From Moorella thermoacetica (lineage in GTDB: Bacteria; Bacillota; DSM-521; Neomoorellales; Neomoorellaceae), in the NCBI RefSeq assembly GCF_001267405.1, contig NZ_CP012369.1, positions 1,762,001 to 1,826,000 on the forward strand: a stretch of 64,000 nt of DNA, read 5' to 3'. Positions 1-8,943 of the stretch are shown in pieces. A program made the translations under genes and the position numbers. How positions within the stretch are numbered: the first letter of the stretch is position 1; each line of letters begins with the position of its first letter. The notes below the pieces were generated by a model, which was not told where the DNA came from, ran no database searches, and saw only the letters and a list, made by a program, of their open reading frames with translations.

Positions 1-2
1 TG

Positions 3-902
3 TACGAAACCTATGACCAGCATTCCCGCATCTTTTGCTACGATGTCTACCGTGAAGACTACCAGAATCGTTTAGCAGGTACAGCCAGGTTAGCTGTAGG
101 CCGGGCGCAGGTCACCTCCCAGATTACCCAGGAGTCGATCAAGATTAGTTATGGCGCCGTTACTTTAGGTAACCATAATGTTAGTGGCGGTGTCCAGGTT
201 TACACCAATGACGATTCCTACCAGCGAATGGTACAGGAATTAACCGGTGCCTTCGACCGGGCCGATTTCAATGAGGTCATCAGGCTCCTGGATCAACACT
301 TTGCAGGGGCCACCTATTCCTTAAGGCAGCTTTTCCGGGACAAACAGCGGATGGTACTGGATATCATCCTGGAGTCCACCCTGGCGGAAGCGGCGGAAGA
401 TTACCGGCGCATTTACGATCGTCATGCTCCTTTAATGCGGTTCTTAAAGGATTTAAATATCCCCCAGCCCCGGGCCCTGCAAGCCGCTGCCGAGTTCGTC
501 TTGAACACCAGCCTCCGCCAGGCTTTCGCAGGTGACAATCTGGACCTGGAACACATAAAAGCGCTCTTGGGGGAAGCCGAGATGGCCGGTGTTCCCCTCG
601 ACGGCGAAGGTCTGGGGTATGTCCTGGAACAGACCCTGAAACAGATGGCTGAGAAACTGCTAGGCCAACCTGACGACCAGGTCTTCATCGGGCGTTTGGA
701 CGCGGTGATCAGCCTGGTGCGCTCGTTACCCTTTGAAGTAAACCTCTGGAAAGTCCAAAACGCTTATTACCGTCTGTTGCAGACAGTTTACCCCGGATAC
801 CGGGAGAAAGCCCGGCAGGGGGATGGGGAAGCCCGGGCGTGGCTTGACCTGTTCAACTCCCTGGGTGACAAACTGCAGGTACGGAGAGGCAAAAATGGCT
901 AG
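3..902 (+). CDS. GH57-family DUF3536 protein, C-terminal part (5' end outside window)
   Basis: The reading frame is open from the first base of the window, so the 299 residues seen are only the C-terminal part of a larger protein. The stretch opening with YETYDQHSRIFCYDV, followed by an all-helical tail ending near LPFEVNLWKVQNAYY, is typical of the DUF3536 tail of GH57-type alpha-amylase/alpha-mannosidase-like proteins. The catalytic GH57 domain would lie upstream and is not visible, so the exact substrate cannot be judged. The stop codon overlaps the treY start by 8 bases, which indicates one operon and probable translational coupling. The context suggests action on alpha-glucans or maltooligosaccharides feeding trehalose formation. 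An internal ATG at 228 is not the real start because homology runs upstream of it. Confidence 0.8.
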   Translation, partial: YETYDQHSRIFCYDVYREDYQNRLAGTARLAVGRAQVTSQITQESIKISYGAVTLGNHNVSGGVQVYTNDDSYQRMVQELTGAFDRADFNEVIRLLDQHFAGATYSLRQLFRDKQRMVLDIILESTLAEAAEDYRRIYDRHAPLMRFLKDLNIPQPRALQAAAEFVLNTSLRQAFAGDNLDLEHIKALLGEAEMAGVPLDGEGLGYVLEQTLKQMAEKLLGQPDDQVFIGRLDAVISLVRSLPFEVNLWKVQNAYYRLLQTVYPGYREKARQGDGEARAWLDLFNSLGDKLQVRRGKNG

Positions 903-3762
903 CCCGCACATTCCCACCGCTACCTACCGGCTGCAGTTTAACCGGCAGTTTGGCTTCATCGAAGCACGCGAGGTGGTACCGTACCTGCAGGCGCTGGGTA
1001 TTACCGATATTTATGCCTCCCCCCTGCTGAAAGCGAGGAAGGATAGCCCCCACGGGTACGACGTGACTGACCCTGGGCAGTTAAACCCGGAACTGGGAAG
1101 CAGGGAGGATTTTACCTCCCTGGCTGACACCCTGAAGCAGCATGGGATGGGGCTGTTGCTGGACGTCGTGCCCAACCACATGGCAGCCAGCGTTGATAAT
1201 CCGTGGTGGCGGGACGTCCTCCGCCATGGGCGCGCTTCTACTTACGCAGCTTACTTTGATATTGACTGGCAACCAGCCAGGCCGGGGCTGGTAAACAAAG
1301 TCCTCCTGCCAGTCCTGGGTGAACCCTTCGGGAAAGTATTGGAAAACCAGCAACTGGCCCTGAAACTGGCAGAAGATGGGTTCCGAGTCTGCTACTATGA
1401 AAAGGAATTCCCTCTTAGTCCCTTTTCTTCCCGCCGGATTCTAGGCGGCTGGGCGCAAACCCTGGCCGAAGACGGGGGTGCTGCCGAACAGGCGCTATCA
1501 CAATTGCGGGACCTGCTTGCTTCCCTCTCGGCGCTCCCTCTCCCCCGGGCTGGCGAGCTGTCGACTCCCTGGCAACAGGCCTGGAAAAGCTTCTGGCATC
1601 TATACAATACCAACCCAGCGGTAAAAGCATTTATTGACAGGAACCTGCGCAAATTAAATGGTAAAAAAGGTGACCCGCAAAGTTTCAATCAACTGGAGGG
1701 TATCCTGGCGGAACAGGCCTACCGGCTCGCCTACTGGCGGGTGGCCAATGAAGAAATCAATTACCGGCGCTTCTTTGACGTTAGCGACCTGGTAGCTATC
1801 CGCATGGAAGACAAAAGGGTTTTTGAGGCGGTGCACGCCCTGATTTTTCAATTGGTCGGGGCTGGGCAAGTTACCGGCCTCAGAATCGACCATATTGATG
1901 GCCTGTATGACCCCCAGGAGTACCTCAACAGGCTGCAGGAACACCTTTCTGCAGCAGGAAGTTCTCCCGGTTTTTACGTGGTAGCAGAGAAAATACTAAG
2001 CGACGGGGAGGAACTGCCGGCAACCTGGCGTACTCAGGGAACAACGGGCTACGATTTTTTAAATTCGTTGAACGGACTCTTCGTTGACGAAGAAGGGCTC
2101 GCCGCCCTGGAAGAGTTTTATGCCAGGTACAGCGGCGCCGAAACCGACTTTACCAGGGTGGTCTATAACCAGAAGAAGCTGGTAATGACCAGGTTGTTCG
2201 CCAGCGAGGTGCGTAACCTGGTAGGGGAGCTGGGACGCCTGGCTGAAGAGGATCGCCTGGGCCACGACCTTATCTTAGCAGAGCTGGAAGAGGCCCTGGT
2301 CGCAGTCACTGCCAGCCTGGGTATATACCGGACCTACATCCACGACTTCACGGTAGCGCCGCAGGACCGGCATTACATCGAAACTGCCATAGCCGAGGCC
2401 GTCCGGAGGTGCCCGGCCGCCGGCCCGGCCTGTCGTTTCCTGCGCCAGGTGCTGTTGCTGGATTTTCCCGTCTCCCTGCCCCCCGAACAACGGCAGGCCT
2501 GGCTGCGTTTCGTAATGCGCTGGCAACAGTTTACGGGACCGGTTATGGCCAAGGGTTACGAGGATACCTCCCTCTACATCTACAACCCTTTGGTTTCCCT
2601 CAATGAGGTAGGTAGCAGTCCCCGGACCAGGTGCATATCGGTGGCTGAGTTCCACCGCCGCAATAAAACCCGGCAGGAGCGCTGGCCCCATACCCTCAAC
2701 GCCACGTCCACCCATGATACCAAGCGCAGTGAGGATGTCCGGGCGCGGATTAATGTTCTAACGGAAATCCCTAACGCCTGGGTAGAGAGGGTTGAGCGCT
2801 GGCGTCGCTGGAATGGGCCCAAAAAGTTAAATATAAAAGGCGAGCCTGTACCTGATGGCAATATGGAGCTATTTATCTACCAGACGCTAATCGGCGCCTG
2901 GCCCCTTTTAGAAGAAGAAATACCCGCTTTTAAGGAACGGCTCCGGACTTATATGGTCAAGGCGGCCCGGGAGGCCAAAACCCGGACCAGCTGGCTTGAC
3001 CCTGATACCGATTACGAAAACGCCCTGATAGAGTTTGTACTCTCTATTTTAACGCCGGAGCCAGGAAACCGGTTTCTGCCGGACTTCCTCAGCTTTCAAA
3101 AAGTCGTTGCTTTTTATGGTGCCTGGAACTCGTTAGCCCAGATACTGCTGAAGATAACGAGTCCGGGGGTGCCTGATTTCTACCAGGGTACAGAACTGTG
3201 GAACCTCAGCCTGGTTGATCCTGACAACCGGCGTCCGGTTGACTTTAAAACCAGGGCCAGGCTTTTACAAAGGCTCAAAGAAGAAGAGACAAAAGGCCAG
3301 CTGGCTCTGGTGAGAAACCTTTTGACCAGCTGGCAGGATGGCCGGGTAAAGCTCTACCTGACTTATAAATCCCTTCACTTTCGCTGCGACCACCGGGAAT
3401 TATTTGCGACGGGTGAATATATCCCCCTGGCAGTCACCGGGTCCAGCTCGGGACACGCCTGCGCCTTCGCCAGGCATCTGGGCAGGGAGTGGGCTCTGGT
3501 GGTCGTTCCCCGCCTACCGGCCCGGATGCTGACGGGCAAGGTAATACCAGCAAATGGTGGGTTGCCGGCCCCCGGGTTTCTCCCAGGGGAAACTCTATGG
3601 CAAGGAACAAACCTTGTGCTACCTGAACAGGCCCCGGGCAACTGGCATAATATCTTAACAGGAGAGGTTCTGGCTTCTATCCCTTCGCCTGAAGGTAAAG
3701 TTCTTACCCTGGCCGACACCTGGCGCAATTTTCCAGTTGCTTTACTGACCGAAGACCAATAA
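895..3762 (+). CDS. treY: Maltooligosyl trehalose synthase
   Basis: This GH13 enzyme (955 residues) isomerises the reducing-end alpha-1,4 bond of maltodextrins to an alpha,alpha-1,1 bond, giving maltooligosyl-trehalose in the cytoplasm. Start ATG 895 is preferred: it has a GGAG site just upstream, overlaps the preceding stop (ATGGCTAG), and gives the family N-terminus PTATYRLQFNRQFGF. The four GH13 regions are visible: DVVPNHMA (about residue 90), RIDHIDGL with the nucleophile Asp (about 330), VVAEKIL with the acid/base Glu (about 363) and THDTKRSEDVRARI with the third acid (about 605). Length fits the family. The usual partner treZ is not in the window; instead a GH57 protein lies upstream and treT downstream. 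Confidence 0.96.
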   Translation: MASPHIPTATYRLQFNRQFGFIEAREVVPYLQALGITDIYASPLLKARKDSPHGYDVTDPGQLNPELGSREDFTSLADTLKQHGMGLLLDVVPNHMAASVDNPWWRDVLRHGRASTYAAYFDIDWQPARPGLVNKVLLPVLGEPFGKVLENQQLALKLAEDGFRVCYYEKEFPLSPFSSRRILGGWAQTLAEDGGAAEQALSQLRDLLASLSALPLPRAGELSTPWQQAWKSFWHLYNTNPAVKAFIDRNLRKLNGKKGDPQSFNQLEGILAEQAYRLAYWRVANEEINYRRFFDVSDLVAIRMEDKRVFEAVHALIFQLVGAGQVTGLRIDHIDGLYDPQEYLNRLQEHLSAAGSSPGFYVVAEKILSDGEELPATWRTQGTTGYDFLNSLNGLFVDEEGLAALEEFYARYSGAETDFTRVVYNQKKLVMTRLFASEVRNLVGELGRLAEEDRLGHDLILAELEEALVAVTASLGIYRTYIHDFTVAPQDRHYIETAIAEAVRRCPAAGPACRFLRQVLLLDFPVSLPPEQRQAWLRFVMRWQQFTGPVMAKGYEDTSLYIYNPLVSLNEVGSSPRTRCISVAEFHRRNKTRQERWPHTLNATSTHDTKRSEDVRARINVLTEIPNAWVERVERWRRWNGPKKLNIKGEPVPDGNMELFIYQTLIGAWPLLEEEIPAFKERLRTYMVKAAREAKTRTSWLDPDTDYENALIEFVLSILTPEPGNRFLPDFLSFQKVVAFYGAWNSLAQILLKITSPGVPDFYQGTELWNLSLVDPDNRRPVDFKTRARLLQRLKEEETKGQLALVRNLLTSWQDGRVKLYLTYKSLHFRCDHRELFATGEYIPLAVTGSSSGHACAFARHLGREWALVVVPRLPARMLTGKVIPANGGLPAPGFLPGETLWQGTNLVLPEQAPGNWHNILTGEVLASIPSPEGKVLTLADTWRNFPVALLTEDQ

Positions 3763-3801
3763 CCATCCTGCCTTAATGGATAAAGGAAGGAAGCATAAGC
3801 C

Positions 3802-5025
3802 ATGATTCGTCAGTTAAGCCTTAAAGATTATGAAGGCGTAGCTGGAAGCGCCCTGATTGACGAAATCCGATCCCTGGGAGAAAGTTTACAAGGCTACAAC
3901 GTCCGGCATATCAACTCCACTATTATCGGCGGCGGGGTGGCAGAAATCTTAAGCTCCCTGGTCCCCCTGATGGAAGACGTGGGACTGACCGTCAACTGGG
4001 AGGTCCTAGCCGGCACCACGGAATTTTTCCATACCACCAAGCTATTTCACAACGGTATGCATGGCCAGCCGGTAAATATCACCGGCGAGATGCTGGAGAA
4101 TTATCTGGCCATAGCCCAAAAAAATCAGAACCTCCTGGATGGAGATGCCGACCTGGTGGTAATCCATGACCAGCAACCCCTGGGGCTAACCGCCTTCCGC
4201 GGCAGGACCAGGGGCCGGTGGCTCTGGTACTGTCACGTCGACCCGCGTTATGCCGTACCAGAAGTATGGTATTTTCTGGCGCCAATGGTGGCCACCTGCG
4301 ATGCAGCCGTATTTCACCTGCCAGAATACGCCCGCGACCTGCCCGTCCTCCAGTACTTCATGCCACCGGCTATCGACCCCCTGTCTGACAAAAACAAGGA
4401 GGTGTCTCCCGCTGATTACGAAGCGGTGCTCGAAAAGCTGGGCGTAGATCCGGAAGGTCCGCCGGTAATCCTCCAGGTGTCCCGTTTCGACCGGCTTAAA
4501 GATCCTGCCGGTGTAATCGAGGCCTTTAAACTGGTCAGGAAAAATATAGCCTGCCGCCTAATCCTGGCCGGCGGGAGCGCCGATGACGACCCGGAAGGGG
4601 CTACTATCCTGGAAGAGGTGCGGGCATTGGCCGAGGGCGACCCGGACATTACCGTACTTTCGTTAAATCCCGACGCAAACCTGGAAATAAACGTTTTGCA
4701 GCGGCGTGCCGATGTGATAGTGCAAAAGTCACTACGCGAGGGTTTTGGTTTAACGGCCACCGAGGCCCTGTGGAAGGGTAAACCCCTGGTAGCTACCCCC
4801 ACCGGTGGCCTGGCCTACCAGGTGCTCGATGAGGAAACCGGACTGACTGCCCGCACGGTGGAAGAGGTGGCCTTACAGGTAGAACGCCTGCTGGTCAACC
4901 CCACCCTCGGGAGACGTCTGGGCGCTGCCGGCCGGGAACATGTCCGGCAGCGTTTTATCCTGCCGGTATATTTGTATAACTGGTTAAAACTAATAAACTT
5001 GCTCAACGGACGACGCTGCGGCTAA
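3802..5025 (+). CDS. treT: Trehalose glycosyltransferring synthase, GT4 family
   Basis: This 407-residue GT-B glycosyltransferase resembles TreT, which reversibly makes trehalose from a nucleotide-glucose (ADP- or UDP-glucose) and glucose. Visible motifs are the N-terminal glycine-rich acceptor loop TIIGGGVAEI (about residue 40), HDQQPLG and CHVDPRYA in the first Rossmann half, VSRFDRLKDP and the donor-binding EGFGLTATEALWKGKP in the second half. The N-terminal LKDYEGVAG segment is also TreT-like. A strong AAGGAAGG site precedes ATG 3802, and 39 bases separate it from treY, so it is probably the last gene of the trehalose operon. It meets the M24 peptidase gene convergently with only 7 bases between the stops, and I see no hairpin there. 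Confidence 0.88.
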   Translation: MIRQLSLKDYEGVAGSALIDEIRSLGESLQGYNVRHINSTIIGGGVAEILSSLVPLMEDVGLTVNWEVLAGTTEFFHTTKLFHNGMHGQPVNITGEMLENYLAIAQKNQNLLDGDADLVVIHDQQPLGLTAFRGRTRGRWLWYCHVDPRYAVPEVWYFLAPMVATCDAAVFHLPEYARDLPVLQYFMPPAIDPLSDKNKEVSPADYEAVLEKLGVDPEGPPVILQVSRFDRLKDPAGVIEAFKLVRKNIACRLILAGGSADDDPEGATILEEVRALAEGDPDITVLSLNPDANLEINVLQRRADVIVQKSLREGFGLTATEALWKGKPLVATPTGGLAYQVLDEETGLTARTVEEVALQVERLLVNPTLGRRLGAAGREHVRQRFILPVYLYNWLKLINLLNGRRCG

Positions 5026-5032
5026 CTGTTAC

Positions 5033-6190
5033 CTAATATGTCAACTTTTCCGCTCCCCTATCAGTAACCACATACGTATCCTCCACCCCGGCGCTGCCCA
5101 TCCCCGGGAAGACAAACTTGGGCTCCAGGGCGAAGACCATGCCCGCGGCCAGGACAGTCTTGTCCCCCCTGGCTATCACCGGCCACTCGTTCAGGTCCAG
5201 GCCGACGCCGTGACCGATGTAAGTCACCTGCCGGCCGTAGCCCATAAAGTGCTCCTGCAAACCAGCGCGGGCCGCCATGGCCACGGCCAGGTCGTAGAGG
5301 GCGCCGGCCGTTACTCCGGGCCGGGCCTCTTCCGCCACCCGGCTGGCAATCTCCATAGCCACTTCCTGGGCCTGCCGTAAGTCTTCCGGTACCCCCTTAC
5401 CAAGGTAGATCCTGGTCTGGTCGACGGTGTAGTCGCCGTAAACCCCGGCGTAGTCGATAAGGAGGGGTTCACCTTCCTCCCAGACGTGCTGGCTGGCTCC
5501 CATAGGGTAAAGGGGTGAGAGGCCCAGGCCGGCCAGAGGCAGGTTGAAGCAGGAGGTCCGGGCGGAGTTGGCCCCGGCGGCAACCAGGCCCGGAATCATG
5601 CCCTGCTCCTGACCCCGGAAGCGCTTGGCGCCCTGGTGGCCCAGGCGGCGGGCATAGCTTTCAAACTCGGCGGCAATCTCCAGCTCTGTCATACCAGGCC
5701 GGATCCTGGCAGTTATGTAACGGAAGACCTCTGCGTGTTTGGCGGCGGACCACCGCAGGGCCTCCAGTTCGGCCGGCGATTTGACCATTCGTTGCCGTCG
5801 CAGGACCTGGCCGATGTCGGCCCACTGAACGCCGGGCAAGAGGGCCTCGTAGCGCCGGAAAAGGCTTAAGGGAATGACGTCCAGCTCCAGTCCCAGGCGC
5901 CGCAGCCCGGTCAACCCGGCCTCCGCCAGGAGACCTGGGATATCCTTAAAACTACCCAGGGGCCTGACCTGCCAGGCGGATTCCTCCCGTGCCCGCTCAA
6001 AATCCCGGTAGGCCAGGAGGAGGGGCTCCCCGGCAGCCGGAACGAAAAGGTGGCAGCTCTGGGCCGTTCCTGTCAGGTAGTACAGGTCGGCGGCCTGGTA
6101 GACCAGGGCCCCGTCCAGGTCCAGAGCTTGCAGGGACTCCTGGAAACGCCTCAGGCGATTCTTATATTCTATGTATTCCAGCTTTGCCAT
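5033..6190 (-). CDS. M24-family Xaa-Pro aminopeptidase-like protein
   Basis: A 385-residue creatinase/aminopeptidase-P type protein. The N-terminal creatinase-like domain spans about residues 1-130, then the pita-bread metallopeptidase fold. Metal ligands can be followed: the two Asp of IDYAGVYGDYTVDQTR, His in YIGHGVGLDLNE, Glu in FALEPKFVFPG and Glu in SAGVEDTYVV. The family removes N-terminal residues preceding proline in the cytoplasm using two Mn or Co ions; some members have other hydrolase roles, so substrate is inferred. ATG 6190 is chosen because AAAGGTGG lies 8 bases upstream; a GTG four codons earlier lies inside that ribosome-binding site. It stands alone, divergent from the YmaF gene. 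Confidence 0.88.
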   Translation of the reverse strand: MAKLEYIEYKNRLRRFQESLQALDLDGALVYQAADLYYLTGTAQSCHLFVPAAGEPLLLAYRDFERAREESAWQVRPLGSFKDIPGLLAEAGLTGLRRLGLELDVIPLSLFRRYEALLPGVQWADIGQVLRRQRMVKSPAELEALRWSAAKHAEVFRYITARIRPGMTELEIAAEFESYARRLGHQGAKRFRGQEQGMIPGLVAAGANSARTSCFNLPLAGLGLSPLYPMGASQHVWEEGEPLLIDYAGVYGDYTVDQTRIYLGKGVPEDLRQAQEVAMEIASRVAEEARPGVTAGALYDLAVAMAARAGLQEHFMGYGRQVTYIGHGVGLDLNEWPVIARGDKTVLAAGMVFALEPKFVFPGMGSAGVEDTYVVTDRGAEKLTY

Positions 6191-6297
6191 ATAAACAACC
6201 ACCTTTATCTAAACTCGTTATTGCACACAAGAGTTACCAGCCCCATATTATATTACCAAGATTATTCCATCTAGGTAAATACTGTGAGGAGACTTAA

Positions 6298-6633
6298 ATG
6301 CCAGTTCCCGAAGCCACCGTCTTGTGCAATAATTTTAATTATCATCAGCATGTCCATGACCACAGCGGCAAGACCAGTTGCGAACTGGGCCATGCCCATA
6401 TGCATCCCGGCGTAACTGGTTTACCCCGACCGGTCAATAACAGCCATGACCATATCCTTCAAGGTATTACCACCTTCGATCATGGGCACACTCACTCCTA
6501 TTATACGATAACCGGCCCGGCCATCGACCTGCCGGGGGGCATGCATACCCACTATGTCTACTTTGAAACCAATGAAGTTGACGGCCATCGTCACCGGGTA
6601 CAGGGCTTTGTCGTCCCTGCGGCAATGGGGTAG
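6298..6633 (+). CDS. YmaF-family protein
   Basis: A 111-residue histidine-rich protein of the YmaF family (Bacillus YmaF type), function unknown. It contains repeated His motifs such as HQHVHDH, HAHMHPG, SHDHI, FDHGHTHSYY and MHTHYVYF, which would suit metal binding; that is an inference from composition only. There is no signal peptide or membrane segment. An AGGAG site lies at the proper distance from ATG 6298. It is monocistronic, followed by a strong hairpin terminator shared with the tRNA operon running the other way. Confidence 0.8.
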   Translation: MPVPEATVLCNNFNYHQHVHDHSGKTSCELGHAHMHPGVTGLPRPVNNSHDHILQGITTFDHGHTHSYYTITGPAIDLPGGMHTHYVYFETNEVDGHRHRVQGFVVPAAMG

Positions 6634-6653
6634 GGTTACATGTGAAAAGATAT

Positions 6654-6695
6654 AAAAAAACTCCTTCCTGATTCCCGCCCAGGAAGGAGTTTTTT
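6654..6695. terminator. Bidirectional terminator between ymaF-type gene and tRNA operon
   Basis: The arms AAAAAAACTCCTTCCT and AGGAAGGAGTTTTTT enclose a loop of about ten bases. A T tract follows the stem on both strands, so it can end the YmaF transcript (+) and the Phe-Asp-Val tRNA transcript (-). Confidence 0.9.
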
Positions 6696-6697
6696 GC

Positions 6698-6773
<76 letters not shown>

Positions 6774-6778
6774 ATAAA

Positions 6779-6855
6779 TGGCGGAGCCGACGGGATTTGA
6801 ACCCGCGATCTTCGGCGTGACAGGCCGACATGTTAAACCGCTACACTACGGCTCC
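6779..6855 (-). tRNA. tRNA-Asp (GTC)
   Basis: A 77-base cloverleaf with encoded CCA. The acceptor GGAGCCG pairs with CGGCTCC, the anticodon is GTC in the loop CTGTCAC, and the T-arm GGGTTTGAATCCC is intact. It is separated by five bases from tRNA-Phe and tRNA-Val. Confidence 0.97.
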
Positions 6856-6860
6856 ATTTA

Positions 6861-6935
6861 TGGTGGGCAGTGGCAGGTTTGAACTGCCGACCCCCTGCTT
6901 GTAAGGCAGGTGCTCTCCCGCTGAGCTAACCGCCC
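6861..6935 (-). tRNA. tRNA-Val (TAC)
   Basis: A 75-base cloverleaf with encoded CCA. The acceptor GGGCGGT pairs with ACTGCCC, the anticodon is TAC, and the T-arm GGCAGTTCAAACCTGCC is intact. It is the promoter-proximal tRNA of the operon. Confidence 0.97.
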
Positions 6936-6957
6936 CTGTGTACCTGCCGCGTTAGAT

Positions 6958-6987
6958 ATTATAGCATGGTACCTGGGGCGAAGTCAA
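6958..6987 (-). promoter_or_regulatory. Sigma-A promoter of the Val-Asp-Phe tRNA operon
   Basis: On the minus strand TTGACT and TATAAT are separated by 18 bases. The -10 box lies 23 bases before the first base of tRNA-Val. Confidence 0.85.
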
Positions 6988-7063
6988 ATATTTTTTGCTC
7001 CCGGGCCCGGCAGGGGGCGCTCCTTTCACCGGCGTAATTACCGGCGGTAAAAACCGGCTGCGG

Positions 7064-7954
7064 TCAGGCCTGGTCGTTTTTCCCTCCCCAGGCCAGAATG
7101 GCCTCGCGGAGAATCTTGGCCGCCAGGATAGCGGTAATGTCGCTCTGGTCGTAGGCCGGGCAGACCTCCACCAGGTCAAAGGCGACTACATTGGCCCCCT
7201 GCAGGATCTGGATGGCTTTAAAGATCTCCCCCGGCGGGCAGCCCCCCGGTTCGGGGGTACCGGTACCGGGGGCAAAGGCCGGGTCGACCACGTCGATATC
7301 TATGGTCACATACAAGGGGCGCCGGACCAGTTCCGGTACCAGTTTGGCCAGGGGCGGGGTAATCACGTCCATAAAAAAATTGGTTTCTTCCTGGCCGTAG
7401 GCGAATTCGCCCCAGGTACCGGACCGGATGCCAAACTGGTAGAGGCGATCGGGGCCGATCTCCTCCGCCACCAGACGCATGACGGTGGCATGGGAGAACC
7501 TTTCCCCCAGGTAATCCTCCCGCAGGTCGGCATGGGCGTCGAAATGGAGAACGGCCAGATCGGGATAGTGCCGGTAGGCAGCCCGGATGAGGGGATAGCT
7601 CACCAGGTGCTCCCCCCCCATAAAAAATGGGATCCTGGCGGCGGCAAAAATAGCGTCGGCCGCCGCCTCCATTCGTTCTAAACTGGCCTCCACCCTGCCC
7701 GGCGGGAGGTCGAGGTCTCCCGCGTCGTAAAAGGGAACTCCCGTCAGCTCCCGCTGCAGGTAGGGGCTGTATTCCTCCAGGACTTCTGATACGGAACGGA
7801 TGGCCCGGGGGCCCCAGCGGGTGCCGGGACGAAAGCTGGTGGTGGCATCAAAGGGAATGCCGGCCAGGACAGCACGGGCCCCGGCAAAATCGTCGCTGCT
7901 GGCCAGGAATCCCTGGCCCCTGGTAAAGCCTTCTAAGATAGCGGAGTTATTCAT
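7064..7954 (-). CDS. speB: Agmatinase (ureohydrolase family)
   Basis: A 296-residue ureohydrolase that should convert agmatine to putrescine and urea in the cytoplasm using two Mn ions. The metal-binding motifs are complete: GGEHL (about residue 112), FDAHADLR (about 136), SHATVM, and TIDIDVVDPAFAPGTGTPEP (about 220), which has the agmatinase-type DxDxxDP core. A GGAGGG site precedes ATG 7954. It lies 62 bases downstream of speE on the same strand, so both form a polyamine operon: agmatine to putrescine to spermidine. No arginine decarboxylase is in the window. Confidence 0.93.
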   Translation of the reverse strand: MNNSAILEGFTRGQGFLASSDDFAGARAVLAGIPFDATTSFRPGTRWGPRAIRSVSEVLEEYSPYLQRELTGVPFYDAGDLDLPPGRVEASLERMEAAADAIFAAARIPFFMGGEHLVSYPLIRAAYRHYPDLAVLHFDAHADLREDYLGERFSHATVMRLVAEEIGPDRLYQFGIRSGTWGEFAYGQEETNFFMDVITPPLAKLVPELVRRPLYVTIDIDVVDPAFAPGTGTPEPGGCPPGEIFKAIQILQGANVVAFDLVEVCPAYDQSDITAILAAKILREAILAWGGKNDQA

Positions 7955-8016
7955 GGGAATTTAACACTCCCTCCCCGAACTATGGAGCCGTTCCTGGCGC
8001 CCCAAAATCGCCGCTG

Positions 8017-8874
8017 CTAAAACTCTTCTTCCTCCGGGGCCTCCAGGAACTCCTGGACAAATGGGGGAAGGGAAAAGGCGGCCTGGTGAATGGCCGGGGT
8101 ATAATAACGGGTCGCAATCTTGGGGGCCTGTCTCCAATCGACCTCCAGAGGGTCATACTTCTTGCTCCCCAGGCTGAAGGCCCAAAGACCACCCGGATAG
8201 GTGGGCACCGTGGTCAGGTATAGCCTGGCTATGGGGAAGATCTCCTTGAGGTCGCGCTGGATCCGGCGGATAAGCCTGCTGTTAAAGATAGGGGATTCCG
8301 TCTGGGCGACGAATACACCATCGGCTTTTAAAGCCCGGTAGACGTTACGGTAAAACTCAGCGCTGAAGAGGCCCACTGCCGGCCCGATGGGGTCGGTAGA
8401 GTCGACGATAATTACGTCATAAGTATTCTCCCGCTGGCGGACGTGCTCGATGCCGTCTTCAAAGCGGATCTCCACCCGGGCGTCGTCTAAGCCGCAGGCG
8501 ATCTCCGGCAGGTACTCGCGGGCATTGGCCACCACCCGGGCGTCAATCTCCACCAGGGTAACCTTCTCAATTGAAGGGTGTTTGACAATTTCCCGGACCA
8601 CGCCGCCGTCGCCGCCACCGATAACCAGGGCGGTCCTGGGGTTGGGATGGGTATTCAAGGGCACGTGGGCGATCATCTCATGATAGAAGAACTCGTCCTT
8701 AACGGTCGTCTGGATAATATTGTCCAGAAGGAGCATGCGGCCGTAGGCTTCCGTATCCACCACGGCCAGCTCCTGGTAGGGGGTTTTTTCATGATGCAGG
8801 GTTTGGTTCAGACGAACGGAAATCGCCAGGTCCGGTGTCTGTAGTTCTGAAAACCAAATACCGCGCAAAGCCAA
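8017..8874 (-). CDS. speE: Spermidine synthase (polyamine aminopropyltransferase)
   Basis: A 285-residue enzyme that transfers the aminopropyl group of decarboxylated S-adenosylmethionine to putrescine. The Rossmann SAM motif [13 protein letters not shown] (about residue 83), the acidic VEIDARVV and the catalytic [10 protein letters not shown] (about 155) are all present, as is the N-terminal beta-strand domain. The start is TTG at 8874, supported by AAAGGAGA six bases upstream; no ATG fits. A plausible promoter lies just upstream at 8896-8924. Co-transcribed with speB. Confidence 0.95.
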   Translation of the reverse strand: MALRGIWFSELQTPDLAISVRLNQTLHHEKTPYQELAVVDTEAYGRMLLLDNIIQTTVKDEFFYHEMIAHVPLNTHPNPRTALVIGGGDGGVVREIVKHPSIEKVTLVEIDARVVANAREYLPEIACGLDDARVEIRFEDGIEHVRQRENTYDVIIVDSTDPIGPAVGLFSAEFYRNVYRALKADGVFVAQTESPIFNSRLIRRIQRDLKEIFPIARLYLTTVPTYPGGLWAFSLGSKKYDPLEVDWRQAPKIATRYYTPAIHQAAFSLPPFVQEFLEAPEEEEF

Positions 8875-8895
8875 TCTCTCCTTTCTTCAGGGTGT

Positions 8896-8924
8896 AGTTT
8901 AACAAAAATCGCCCGTCGCCACAA
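8896..8924 (-). promoter_or_regulatory. Probable promoter of speE-speB
   Basis: On the minus strand TTGTGG and TAAACT are spaced by 17 bases, with the -10 box 22 bases before the TTG start of speE. Three -35 bases and four -10 bases match consensus best, so this is moderate support. Confidence 0.5.
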
Positions 8925-8943
8925 GTTATTTTCCGCCAGGGGT

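Noticed and set aside
823-894. Upstream in-frame ATG of treY at 823
   Set aside because: It would bury 24 codons inside the preceding GH57 gene; ATG 895 has the ribosome-binding site and the family N-terminus.
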